Of a stretch of DNA of 64,000 nucleotides, positions 55,103 to 63,061 are shown piece by piece. This DNA is from Niabella sp. Its GTDB lineage: Bacteria > Bacteroidota > Bacteroidia > Chitinophagales > Chitinophagaceae. The DNA lies in NCBI GenBank assembly GCA_017744715.1, contig JAGIAT010000004.1:248001-312000 (forward strand). The letters are read 5' to 3'. Position 1 is the first letter of the stretch. Each line of letters starts with the position of its first letter. The notes beneath the pieces were generated by a model, which saw only the letters and a list, made by a program, of their open reading frames with translations, was not told the origin of the DNA and did no database searches. The translations under genes were made by a program, and so were the position numbers.

Positions 55103-56149
55103 TTATACAGGCGGCAGGTGAACGCCTCCCTGCACGCTGCTAAGATAAGCGGCTTCCACACATCGCATCGTATCAAAAGCATCATCGATATTATTCTCCG
55201 GCTTTGCAATGATTCCTTTTTTTGCAAGAATCATCTGTTCCATAGTACCCATAAAAGCATGCGGAAACCAGGAGCCTTCTACTTTCTTTGATCTCCATTC
55301 CGGAGCTTCGCCCGAAGAGGTTGTTATATACTCAAATGTATCGGGGATACCTGTGGGATAATTGATCAGCACGCCCATATTTATTTTAACGGCGCCGTTG
55401 GTACCCTCAATTTTTATATACGCGTCCTGGTGCTGATACCCAAAATCGTGATGATGATTGGTATGAATAGTGGCTCTTATAAAATCACCATAATCCATAA
55501 TAATGGTACTCTTAACGGAAGCCAGCTGCAATGAATCGGGGTGTTTGAATGTTTTAGCATACACCCCGGAAGGGTTTCCCAGCAAGGACCGTATCAGGTC
55601 GATGTAATGGATACTGTGGTAATTGATCTCCATACGTGGTTTTCCAAAGAGGAACGACCATCGGTTCCACGGTGTATGCACATTCACATAGATCTCAATA
55701 TCTGTAAGCGTGCCGAGCCGCCCGTTACAGACCATTTTTTTCGCTTCCAGAATAAAGGGTGCAAACCGAAGCTGGAAATTAACACCCGCCCGTATATTTT
55801 TTGAATGGGCGATCTCCAATATGGCTCTTGCCTCCTCAATGCTTTCACCCAGTGGTTTTTGAATCAGTACTGTTGATTCCTCCGGTAGCTGCCGCAATAC
55901 GCCAATGATTTCAGAGGCAGGTAAGGCACAGTCGTAAATAACGTTTTCATGCTGATCTGCCACCATCGCTTCCAGTGAATCATATACCTGCGGAATTGCG
56001 AACTTGTCTGCCGTTGCCCGGGCCCGTTGATTATTTTGATCAACAATACCTTTTACATCAAAGCCCGCCATACGGTAGGCCGGCAAATGGGCATCGTTTA
56101 CAATACCGCCGGCACCAATCATGCATATATCAATCGCACCTTCATTCAT
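55103..56149 (-). CDS. Gfo/Idh/MocA family oxidoreductase
   Basis: The ATG at 56149 gives 348 residues and is preceded by AAAGGAGG with an 8-base spacer; an in-frame ATG at 56176 lies inside RhaT and is less likely. The N-terminal Rossmann fold is seen in IDICMIGAGGIVNDAHLPAY. The conserved Lys-Pro of the family is in VLIQKPLGES, and the C-terminal half has a YHSIHYIDLIRSLLG block with the usual active-site His/Asp positions. Family members are NAD(P)-dependent sugar or cyclitol dehydrogenases. Placed after a lactonase-type amidohydrolase and RhaT, it may oxidise a deoxyhexose or sugar acid, although the specific substrate cannot be read. Confidence 0.88.
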   Translation of the reverse strand: MNEGAIDICMIGAGGIVNDAHLPAYRMAGFDVKGIVDQNNQRARATADKFAIPQVYDSLEAMVADQHENVIYDCALPASEIIGVLRQLPEESTVLIQKPLGESIEEARAILEIAHSKNIRAGVNFQLRFAPFILEAKKMVCNGRLGTLTDIEIYVNVHTPWNRWSFLFGKPRMEINYHSIHYIDLIRSLLGNPSGVYAKTFKHPDSLQLASVKSTIIMDYGDFIRATIHTNHHHDFGYQHQDAYIKIEGTNGAVKINMGVLINYPTGIPDTFEYITTSSGEAPEWRSKKVEGSWFPHAFMGTMEQMILAKKGIIAKPENNIDDAFDTMRCVEAAYLSSVQGGVHLPPV

Positions 56150-56150
56150 A

Positions 56151-57179
56151 TCAGGCTCCTCCTTTGTAGTTACCATATGTTAACAGTATTACAGAAAGCA
56201 ATAATACCAGCAATGCACCAATCAATACCCGCTTTGTACGTGGCTGCGTAAACTTCCATTCTTTCAGCACCACGCCCACTATTGCACTGAACAGTACCAA
56301 CAGGATCATATGTATCGCCCAGCTGGAGAACTCATACTTACCCAGGTTTACATGCCCCAGCCCATAAAAGAAAAACTGCCCGTACCAGAAAACCCCGGTC
56401 AGCGCCGCCATAAAATAGTTCGTAGTCAAAGCGCCGGTTACGGTGGCCCGCTTATATTCCCCAAATGTCCGGTGTTTCCGGTGCAGGTATATTGTATAAA
56501 ACAACGTGGTTAAAAACGCCCCTGAATTGGAAAAGATATACACGGCATTCACCTGGAAATTTCCGGCACCATGCGTGGCTGCAAGATCAGCAATGGGCTT
56601 ACCCGCATTAATAGCAAAACCATAAAAAGCAGAAAGAACACCGGCCAGAATACATAGGGGTAGTCCCTTTTTAAACGAATATCCCTGCTTTCCACTGCCA
56701 AGTTCTTTTTCTTTCATCCGTCCGGCGATCCCGCAACATGCGATTCCTACCACACCAAGAAAAATACCGGTAAGGATCCAGTTGCCTCCATTGCCTTCTA
56801 TTACGTTACGGATAGAACCGTCCATTATGGGTGGAATCAAGGTGCCCAGTACGCAGGAAAGTCCGACAGAGACGGCGTAGGTTAATGAAAAACCGATATA
56901 ACGAATTGCCATTCCAAAAGCCGTTCCTCCTATGCCATAGGCCGTGCCCAGCAAAAAAGATTGAGTCATAGCGGTCCGGGGCGCTTCCCGTAGCACCTCG
57001 CCCAGAGACGGCACAGTGATGATTGCTACCACCACCGGCAGAATCAGCCAGCAAACGGCGGCCTGCGCCAGCCAATATGTTTGCCAGGACCAGCCCCTCA
57101 CCTTTTTCTCCGGGGTATAACATAATGCTGCAGATGAAGCACCTACCCCGTGAAAAAAAATACCGTTGAATAATTGCAT
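56151..57179 (-). CDS. rhaT: L-rhamnose/proton symporter family protein RhaT
   Basis: The 342-residue protein has about ten membrane helices and the RhaT pattern: an N-terminal FFHGVGASSAALCYTPEKKVRGWSW (broken as GVGASSAALCYTPEKKV and RGWSW), RYIGFSLTYAVSVGLSCVLGTL, and GKYEFSSWAIHMILLVLFSAIVG near the C-terminus. It should import L-rhamnose or a related 6-deoxyhexose across the inner membrane. In this locus it links outer-membrane depolymerisation to cytosolic catabolism. No rhaA, rhaB or rhaD is present in the window, so the sugar would follow an oxidative route through the lactonase and oxidoreductase, or another locus. Confidence 0.9.
   Translation of the reverse strand: MQLFNGIFFHGVGASSAALCYTPEKKVRGWSWQTYWLAQAAVCWLILPVVVAIITVPSLGEVLREAPRTAMTQSFLLGTAYGIGGTAFGMAIRYIGFSLTYAVSVGLSCVLGTLIPPIMDGSIRNVIEGNGGNWILTGIFLGVVGIACCGIAGRMKEKELGSGKQGYSFKKGLPLCILAGVLSAFYGFAINAGKPIADLAATHGAGNFQVNAVYIFSNSGAFLTTLFYTIYLHRKHRTFGEYKRATVTGALTTNYFMAALTGVFWYGQFFFYGLGHVNLGKYEFSSWAIHMILLVLFSAIVGVVLKEWKFTQPRTKRVLIGALLVLLLSVILLTYGNYKGGA
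56158..56165 (-). promoter_or_regulatory. strong Shine-Dalgarno site for the oxidoreductase
   Basis: AAAGGAGG on the minus strand lies 8 bases before the ATG at 56149 and inside the last codons of RhaT. Strong Shine-Dalgarno sites are scarce in Bacteroidota, so it helps decide the start and implies independent initiation within the operon. Confidence 0.65.
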
Positions 57180-57189
57180 ATTAAAAAAA

Positions 57190-58041
57190 TCAATCCAGCT
57201 TCAGATCATAAAATCGGATCGCATTGCCCGCGTATACGTTTTCCAGCGCTTCAGCTGAAAGCAACGAAGACAACACCGTTTTATATACGCCCCAGGTGTA
57301 TATATAATCTTTTGCCAGTAAAGACACCGGCCAGTCGCCGCCGCAAAAACAACGGTCGGGCCCAAAATGCTCCAGCACAAATTCAATGTAGGGCGTAAGC
57401 GCTTCCGGCGTAAACTTTTCTGTACCCGCCACGGTTCCCAAGCCGGAGATCTTCGCGTAAATATTTTTATTTTTTGCCACCTCCTGCATTAAATCACCCC
57501 ATCGGCCGTAGCGTTCCCCGGTGCTGATGGGTGGTGCATTCAGATGATCAAACACCATTCGTAGTTCAGGAACGCGCTCAGCTACCTTTAAAATGGTTTC
57601 AATATGCTCGGGCAGTACGCCCACCACATCATAAGGAATATGGTGCGCCGCAAGCATTTTCAAACTCTCAATTACCGCAGGTTGTAATAGCCATTGCGGA
57701 TCTTTTTCATCATGAATCAGGTGGCGCACGCCCACAAAATATGCGTCTTTTAACAGCTGCTGCTCCAGCAGCGTTGCTGTACGCTCCGTATCTGCCAGCG
57801 ACAGCCAGCTTACCACTCCTTTAATCCAGTTGGTATTCCGGGCCACCTCCAGCATATGCAATGAATCTTCCATCTGCACATCGGCCTGTACAAAAATACC
57901 GGCACCAATGCCTGCCGCTTTTCTTGCAGCGTCCAGCTCTTCTATAGCGTATGTTCGTTTTAAGAGTTCCGGAGCTCCTGACAACCAACTATACGATGAT
58001 TTGTTCGTATCCCAGATATGTATGTGCGTATCGATGATCAT
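57190..58041 (-). CDS. COG3618 amidohydrolase, sugar-lactonase type
   Basis: The 283-residue cytosolic protein begins MIIDTHIHIWDTNKSSYSWL, with the HxH metal motif of the amidohydrolase superfamily. It continues with VRHLIHDE, VFDHLNAPPISTG (conserved His), and FGPDRCFCGGDWPVS (catalytic Asp). Close relatives hydrolyse L-fucono-, L-rhamnono- or L-galactono-lactones, consistent with a non-phosphorylating deoxyhexose pathway. Others open cyclic dicarboxylates. It lies 10 bases from RhaT and 43 bases after a CoA-transferase gene, which leaves a lactone or a CoA-pathway intermediate both possible. Confidence 0.88.
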   Translation of the reverse strand: MIIDTHIHIWDTNKSSYSWLSGAPELLKRTYAIEELDAARKAAGIGAGIFVQADVQMEDSLHMLEVARNTNWIKGVVSWLSLADTERTATLLEQQLLKDAYFVGVRHLIHDEKDPQWLLQPAVIESLKMLAAHHIPYDVVGVLPEHIETILKVAERVPELRMVFDHLNAPPISTGERYGRWGDLMQEVAKNKNIYAKISGLGTVAGTEKFTPEALTPYIEFVLEHFGPDRCFCGGDWPVSLLAKDYIYTWGVYKTVLSSLLSAEALENVYAGNAIRFYDLKLD

Positions 58042-58084
58042 TTTGCTGTTGTTTATTTCTATTAATTGCGTTGTTTACAATCAA

Positions 58085-59260
58085 CTAAGATACTACAGCT
58101 CCTTCTTTTTGCAATTGATTTAGTCCAAATTCTTTATCGATGGAGGCGGTGTGTTCACCCAGCAACGGAGCACCGGTTGTACTGGTGAGCAACTGTCCAT
58201 CAATTTTAAACGGACAGCGTGTGGTGGTAATGGCCGTTCCATTGCTGTTTTTTACAGTCATTTCCATTTCCAGCTGCCTGTAAGCCGGATGCTTCCTCAA
58301 CGCTGTATAATCCAGTACTTCCGAACACCAGATATCGGCCGGCTCCAGTACCGCCAGCCATTCCCGGGTGGATCGTTGCTGCAAATGCGCTGCCAATACC
58401 TGTTTAATCGCATCGCGTTGAGTAAACCATTCTTCACTATTGGTGTAGGCCAATAATGCATAGCAATCTATTAATTGTCCCAACCGTACAATATCCGTCA
58501 TTGCCAGCGCCAGCCAGGAGTCTGCCGTTTTATAAATACCATAGGGTGCTCCCACATAAGGATGCCCGCCGTTCACCTCGCTGCGTTGTGGCAGCTCACG
58601 ACCATCGTTATAATAGCAGGTTAACAATTCAAACTGAAAATCAAGCGCACTTTCCAACATGCTTACCTGTACTTCACCTCCTTCTCCGGAAACCATTTTC
58701 TGGTACAGCAAGGACAAAATTCCCTGGGCAAGGTGTGCCCCGGATAAAATATCTACAATGGAAACACCCAGCGGAGTAGGATTTTCATGCGCCGTATTGT
58801 TTAGCAAGGCAATACCGGTTGCTGATTGCAGCAGCAGATCCTGTCCCGGGAACTGTTTCCAGGGCCCAGCCGCTCCATAACCACTGATGCTGCCATACAC
58901 AACCGATGTATTGAACTCTTTAATCGATTCATAGTCCAGACCCAGCCGCTCCATAACACCCGGCCGGAAATTATGAAGCACTACATCAGCACGTTTCAGC
59001 AGCTTTTTTATTTTAAGAAGATCGGCTACATTCTTCAGATCCGCCGTATAACTTTCCTTGCTGCGGTTAATCGCCTGAAAGATCGAAGATGCGCCATCGA
59101 TCACCACGTCCGACACATACAGTTCGCGGCAGATGTCGCCGGTAATAGGACGCTCAATCTTTATCACCCGTGCACCCATGTCTGCAAGCGTCAGCGACGC
59201 CGATGGACCGGAAAGGAACTGGCTAAAATCAACCACCACAATATCGCTTAGAAAACTCAT
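58085..59260 (-). CDS. class III CoA-transferase (CaiB/BaiF family), second copy
   Basis: The 391-residue protein begins with the class III pattern VDFSQFLSGPSASLTLADMG and ARVIKIERP, then VLHNFRPGVMERLGLDYE and GQDLLLQSATG. The Asp in VSIVDILSGAHL aligns with the catalytic Asp of formyl-CoA transferase, so it should transfer CoA between carboxylates. It is homologous along its length to the gene immediately upstream, with no gap between them. The pair may be a heterodimer or two transferases with different acceptors. No acyl-CoA ligase is present, so a donor CoA must come from elsewhere. Confidence 0.91.
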   Translation of the reverse strand: MSFLSDIVVVDFSQFLSGPSASLTLADMGARVIKIERPITGDICRELYVSDVVIDGASSIFQAINRSKESYTADLKNVADLLKIKKLLKRADVVLHNFRPGVMERLGLDYESIKEFNTSVVYGSISGYGAAGPWKQFPGQDLLLQSATGIALLNNTAHENPTPLGVSIVDILSGAHLAQGILSLLYQKMVSGEGGEVQVSMLESALDFQFELLTCYYNDGRELPQRSEVNGGHPYVGAPYGIYKTADSWLALAMTDIVRLGQLIDCYALLAYTNSEEWFTQRDAIKQVLAAHLQQRSTREWLAVLEPADIWCSEVLDYTALRKHPAYRQLEMEMTVKNSNGTAITTTRCPFKIDGQLLTSTTGAPLLGEHTASIDKEFGLNQLQKEGAVVS

Positions 59261-60403
59261 TTATTCTTCCATTAACTGTTTAATGATCTCCTGCCGGTTA
59301 GCACCCAATACCGGTGCCGCTTTCGATGAAACCAATCTTTCTCCGTTTAGTGTAATCGGACACCTTGTAGTAAAAATGGTTTTTTTGCCGGCTTGTAGTT
59401 CCTGCTCCATTTTTAATACCTTGTACCCTTCGGTTTGATCAAGGTCCTTCCAGCTGTAAACAGCCGCCGCCCATAATCCATTCCGGCGCAACCGCTCCAG
59501 CCAGTACCCGGTTGTATTTGTTTTCAATTTTCTTGCGATCAGGTTTTTTATTTCATCCCGCTTTTGAAAAACATCCTGCTGATCAAAAACGTTCAACTCC
59601 TCCCAGTCCAATGCAGCAGCGAGTTGTCGCAACTCCATCATAGCCAGCGAAAGAAAATGATCTGCTGTTTTATAGACGCCATACGGAGCCCCGAGTAATG
59701 GGTTGCCATTGTTGATCTTACTGCGATGAATACCGTTTTTGCTATGGAAAAATGTGGTAAACAATTCAAACTGCATACCAATGGCGGATTCAATTAAGCT
59801 CAGTTCAATATATGCGCCCTTTCCTTCACGTTGCCTGCGGATGAGGGCGCCCAGTACGGCCTGCACCAGGTGTATGCCACTGATGGCGTCTACAGCCGAC
59901 AGCCCAAAGGGAACCGGGGCGCCGCCTCCATTCCCCGTGGTATAGGCAAGCCCCGACAACGACTGTACCAGCAGGTCCTGTCCCGGTTTCTGCGCCCAGG
60001 GACCCTTGCGGCCAAAACCACTGATCTCTGCATAGATGATCTTTTCATTGATCGCCTTTGCATCCTTATACGCAAGGCCGATCTTTTCCATCACCCCCGG
60101 CCGGAAATTATGCGTGATCACATCCGCTTTGCGGATCAGTTTCTTTACCAGTTCCAGATCTTCTTTATTTTTCAGGTCTGCCGTAAAACTTTCCTTATTG
60201 CGATTAATGGCATGAAAGTTCAGGGCATCGTTATCTACCCACAAATTCTTTATAGCCAGTTTCCGGCAGGGATCGCCCCCCTGCGGCCGCTCTATTTTTA
60301 TAACCCTCGCTCCAAGATCTGCTAATCGCAGACCGGCTGAGGGGCCAGACAGGTACTGGCTAAACTCCAGTACAATTAATCCGTTTAATGGAAGTTGGTT
60401 CAT
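59261..60403 (-). CDS. class III CoA-transferase (CaiB/BaiF family), first copy
   Basis: The 380-residue protein has VLEFSQYLSGPSAGLRLADLG, ARVIKIERPQGGDPCRK, THNFRPGVMEKIGL, GQDLLVQSLSG, and the catalytic Asp in LSAVDAISGIHLVQA. The first Met overlaps the solute-binding gene stop in an ATGA, and its stop directly precedes the second copy. The two proteins share block order and clear similarity and thus arose by tandem duplication. Differences in the middle third suggest distinct carboxylate specificity. The neighbouring MaoC hydratase points to an enoyl- or beta-hydroxyacyl-CoA step. Confidence 0.91.
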   Translation of the reverse strand: MNQLPLNGLIVLEFSQYLSGPSAGLRLADLGARVIKIERPQGGDPCRKLAIKNLWVDNDALNFHAINRNKESFTADLKNKEDLELVKKLIRKADVITHNFRPGVMEKIGLAYKDAKAINEKIIYAEISGFGRKGPWAQKPGQDLLVQSLSGLAYTTGNGGGAPVPFGLSAVDAISGIHLVQAVLGALIRRQREGKGAYIELSLIESAIGMQFELFTTFFHSKNGIHRSKINNGNPLLGAPYGVYKTADHFLSLAMMELRQLAAALDWEELNVFDQQDVFQKRDEIKNLIARKLKTNTTGYWLERLRRNGLWAAAVYSWKDLDQTEGYKVLKMEQELQAGKKTIFTTRCPITLNGERLVSSKAAPVLGANRQEIIKQLMEE

Positions 60404-61557
60404 GAGGTGGTTTCCAGTTTTAAACTTTCTGCATAAAGCGCATCTAATTTAGCAAGTATTGTTTGCGGAGAAAGAATATTACCTTTTAAATATTCCTGGA
60501 TATAAAAGCCGCCGCCATCCTGAAAATGCAGGTATCCATGATAACGCGGACGCATATAGGCGTTCTCCAGTGAGGCCCGCGTATTCTTAAAGAATCCGTT
60601 ACATACCTGGTTGTTCACCGCGCCTTCATATCCAAAATCATACCCTGGTTGTCCGCCTGTTAAGATATATTCAGTCTCCTGCCACTCCGGCGCACATACA
60701 AACCGTACAAAATCCACAGCCACTGATTGATGGGCGCTATGCGCCGAAACTGCAATACCGGTACCTCCCAATGTGGTCTGTAAGGGCCGGCCATTAAATG
60801 CAACGACGTTTGTATACGTTAATAGCTGCGTGCTATAATGCTTTCTTGAATAGTTAGAATAGCCATAAGCGAAGGGACAATACCAGAAATCATCGGTATT
60901 GCTCATTGCTTCTGCAACCGCGATCGGATTCATAGAAAAAAAGCGCCGGTCAAGCAGATCGTAAAATTCCTTCATCGCAGTTAATGCCGCCACCCCCGTT
61001 ACCACATCAATCACGACTTCGTCCTGAAACGGATCACCGCCATGTGCCCGGCAAAAGGTATAAAAATTCATCAGCAGGTCGATCGGAATGGCCGGTGCCG
61101 CAGCCTTTCCTTTCGCGGCGATTGTCATTACTTCATCCCAGGTTTGCGGCACAGGTATCTGTTCTTGAAGCAACAGGTCTGCACGCATACTGGCTACCGG
61201 CGTTGCAGCATCAATGGCCAGTGCCCATTGTTTACCATCATAAGCGTAACTGTTATGAGAAGCACCAACCGAATGCTGTTGCAATTCTTTTAAAAAGTCC
61301 TCCGGCAGGTATTCATCCAGCGGTAACACCGAATTGGTAACCGAGGCACTGCCCACCCAGGGATGATCGATAATCAACAGATCATAGGATTCCGCCAGTG
61401 TTTCAATGGAATAATCTGCAAAGGCCTGCAAACTGCGCTTTTCCCAAAGTATCTGTACATTCCGGTGCAATTCGCTAAAACGTTGCCCCGCCGCCTGCAA
61501 GGGCGCTATTCCCCTGCTATGATCCCAGGCAATGCCTTTTAAGACTACCTTATCCAT
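60400..61557 (-). CDS. extracellular solute-binding-protein homologue without export signal
   Basis: The ATG at 61557 overlaps the MaoC stop by eight bases and gives 385 residues; longer in-frame starts only add sequence read through maoC. The fold is that of ABC-transporter sugar-binding proteins: [61 protein letters not shown] and [14 protein letters not shown]. Unlike ordinary binding proteins it begins with MDKVVLKG, with no signal peptide or lipobox. No ABC permease or ATPase is in the window. It is therefore likely cytosolic and may bind a pathway intermediate or act as a chaperone or enzyme subunit. Its role is unresolved. Confidence 0.82.
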   Translation of the reverse strand: MDKVVLKGIAWDHSRGIAPLQAAGQRFSELHRNVQILWEKRSLQAFADYSIETLAESYDLLIIDHPWVGSASVTNSVLPLDEYLPEDFLKELQQHSVGASHNSYAYDGKQWALAIDAATPVASMRADLLLQEQIPVPQTWDEVMTIAAKGKAAAPAIPIDLLMNFYTFCRAHGGDPFQDEVVIDVVTGVAALTAMKEFYDLLDRRFFSMNPIAVAEAMSNTDDFWYCPFAYGYSNYSRKHYSTQLLTYTNVVAFNGRPLQTTLGGTGIAVSAHSAHQSVAVDFVRFVCAPEWQETEYILTGGQPGYDFGYEGAVNNQVCNGFFKNTRASLENAYMRPRYHGYLHFQDGGGFYIQEYLKGNILSPQTILAKLDALYAESLKLETTS

Positions 61558-61999
61558 GCTGTGCCTTTTTTTCAACCAGTAACAGATGCTCGCAAACCAG
61601 TACCAGCTGTCCATACTGGTTATGCACTTCCAGCAGCTCGGAAACAATGCCGTATCCCGGCTTTTTATGTTCTTTTTTTTCTTTGATAGTAAGAGTTGTT
61701 TTTATGGTATCATTAATAAACACCGGGGCAATAAACCGCAACCGTTCGTAGCCATAAGTCATAGCCACTTCATTGATCACTCCCGCGGTCTGTCCAACAG
61801 CTATACTAAAGATCAGGGTACCATGAGCGATCCGTTGTTTAAAGGGTTGCGTTTTGCACCACTCGGCATCCATGTGGTGCGGATAAAAATCACCGGTTTG
61901 CCCGGCATGTAAAACAATATCAGCCTCTGTAATGGTTCGTCCGGCAGTGTCCCTTCTTTCTCCGGGCACAAAATCTTCAAAGTATATTTTTACAGCCAT
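61550..61999 (-). CDS. MaoC-like (hot-dog) enoyl-CoA hydratase
   Basis: The 149-residue protein begins [20 protein letters not shown] and has the hydratase-2 motif [17 protein letters not shown] (catalytic Asp/His pair) followed by [14 protein letters not shown]. It would add water across an enoyl-CoA double bond, or remove it. It is the first gene of the minus-strand operon that contains the binding protein and the two CoA-transferases, overlapping the former by eight bases. Homologues in C4 and C5 dicarboxylate metabolism act on mesaconyl- or methylmalyl-CoA, a suggestion only. Confidence 0.9.
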   Translation of the reverse strand: MAVKIYFEDFVPGERRDTAGRTITEADIVLHAGQTGDFYPHHMDAEWCKTQPFKQRIAHGTLIFSIAVGQTAGVINEVAMTYGYERLRFIAPVFINDTIKTTLTIKEKKEHKKPGYGIVSELLEVHNQYGQLVLVCEHLLLVEKKAQHG

Positions 62000-62321
62000 A
62001 TGACAGCGTTTAAGTGGCTACCGGGCGCAATACTACCTTTTGCCAGCAGATCGAAAATAGATCGAATCGGTTTGCCGGAAAATGTTAGGATTCACTAAGC
62101 TAATGGAAGATTTTACTATAGATAATAAGGTTGCAGGATCGCCGTTCCCGGGGTAAAAGATGGCCATTTGTTTTCCTGGTTATTCTTATTTAACTTTATT
62201 ACAGAAACTGCTTCCTGACCTGGTTCAATACGAGAGGGCGGGGAAATATCAGAAGCATTATTAATACCGGTAACACGGACACCTATAACAGATATTATCA
62301 TAACCTTGAAAAACAACACCA
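62000..62321. other. divergent intergenic region between the MaoC operon and the ORF6N gene
   Basis: This 322-base gap contains no convincing gene. A direct repeat AGATCGAA occurs at 62048-62055 and 62059-62066 (11-base period, about 50 bases before the MaoC start), a possible activator site. TAACCTTG at 62301-62308 could be a one-mismatch -7 element for the ORF6N gene. No -33 element is seen for either gene. Confidence 0.45.
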
Positions 62322-62867
62322 ATGGCAAAAAAAGAACTGCAACTTCTGGTAGCCGAACAAAAAATTCTAAACCGGATCTATGTTGTCCGCGGCCAAAAAG
62401 TAATGCTGGACCAGGATCTGGCGGAAATGTACAAAGTAGAGACCAGACGTTTGAATGAACAGGTAAAACGCAACCTGAGCCGGTTTCCAAAAGACTTTAT
62501 GTTCACCCTCAAACAAAAAGAGTTCGATAACTTGATGTCGCAAATTGCGACATCAAGTTCATCACCGGGATGGGGAGGAAGACGGAAATTACCATACGTT
62601 TTTACGGAGCAGGGAGTAGCGATGTTATCGAGTATACTAAACAGTGAAATTGCCATCGAAGTTAACATCCGTATTATTCGTGTATTTACAAAATTGCGGG
62701 AATATGCATTAAGTCAAAAGGACATAATGGTACAACTTGCGCGGCTGGAAAAAGAAGTAAAGGGGAATTCGCGGGATATTGAAAATATCTTTGTGGTATT
62801 GAAAGAGCTGATTGAACGACAAAGAAATCCTATACCAAGAAATAAGATAGGGTTTAAACTGGATTAG
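62322..62867 (+). CDS. ORF6N-domain DNA-binding protein
   Basis: The 181-residue product carries the ORF6N domain: RIYVVRGQKVMLDQDLAEMYKV, VKRNLSRFPKDFMFTL and FTEQGVAMLSSILNSEIAIEVN (broken as FTEQGVAMLSSILNSE and IAIEVN). A charged helical tail follows. ORF6N and related KilA-N proteins are phage- and plasmid-associated DNA-binding proteins that also occur singly in Bacteroidota chromosomes, and their function is unclear. No phage genes are next to it. The segment LMSQIATSSSS is encoded by a perfect DNA palindrome (62529-62559) that also occurs after the gene, which may indicate a self-binding site. Confidence 0.88.
   Translation: MAKKELQLLVAEQKILNRIYVVRGQKVMLDQDLAEMYKVETRRLNEQVKRNLSRFPKDFMFTLKQKEFDNLMSQIATSSSSPGWGGRRKLPYVFTEQGVAMLSSILNSEIAIEVNIRIIRVFTKLREYALSQKDIMVQLARLEKEVKGNSRDIENIFVVLKELIERQRNPIPRNKIGFKLD
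62529..62559. repeat. 31-bp perfect palindrome inside the ORF6N gene
   Basis: The arm AACTTGATGTCGCAA (62529-62543) is followed by a single A and its exact reverse complement (62545-62559). It encodes part of LMSQIATSS. An identical 31-base copy lies at 62931-62961. Confidence 0.9.
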
Positions 62868-62930
62868 CCCGCTTTGTGCCGCCGTCTATTCCCTGGACGT
62901 ATGTTTTCCAATAAATAAATATAAGTTGAC

Positions 62931-62961
62931 AACTTGATGTCGCAAATTGCGACATCAAGTT
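62931..62961. repeat. second copy of the 31-bp palindrome, non-coding
   Basis: This sequence is identical over all 31 bases to 62529-62559 and starts 64 bases after the ORF6N stop. It is not followed by a T-tract on either strand, so an intrinsic terminator is unlikely. A protein-binding site or mobile palindromic element fits better. Confidence 0.9.
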
Positions 62962-63004
62962 TATCCGGTAACCCGATGAAAGATGTATTTCATAAAGTAA
63001 AGCG

Positions 63005-63038
63005 AAAAAAATCCGGCTCCCCTTAATGGAGGCCGGAT
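63005..63038 (-). terminator. rho-independent terminator after the GH92 gene
   Basis: On the minus strand ATCCGGCCTCC (63038-63028) pairs imperfectly with the GGGGAGCCGGAT arm (63022-63011). TTTTTT follows at 63010-63005. It sits about 25 bases beyond the stop at 63062. Confidence 0.8.
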
Positions 63039-63061
63039 ATCCGTATCATTTCTTAATTTAA

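Noticed and set aside
54916..55227. 103-codon minus-strand frame between the oxidoreductase and the galacturonidase-like gene
   Set aside because: It overlaps the oxidoreductase 3' end in another frame and has no recognisable domain, start signal or composition of a real protein.
62322..62961. Prophage remnant around the ORF6N gene
   Set aside because: No integrase, structural genes or attachment repeats are seen; the flanking genes are metabolic.
62931..62961. The downstream palindrome as the terminator of the ORF6N gene
   Set aside because: No T-tract follows on either strand and the same sequence sits inside a coding region.
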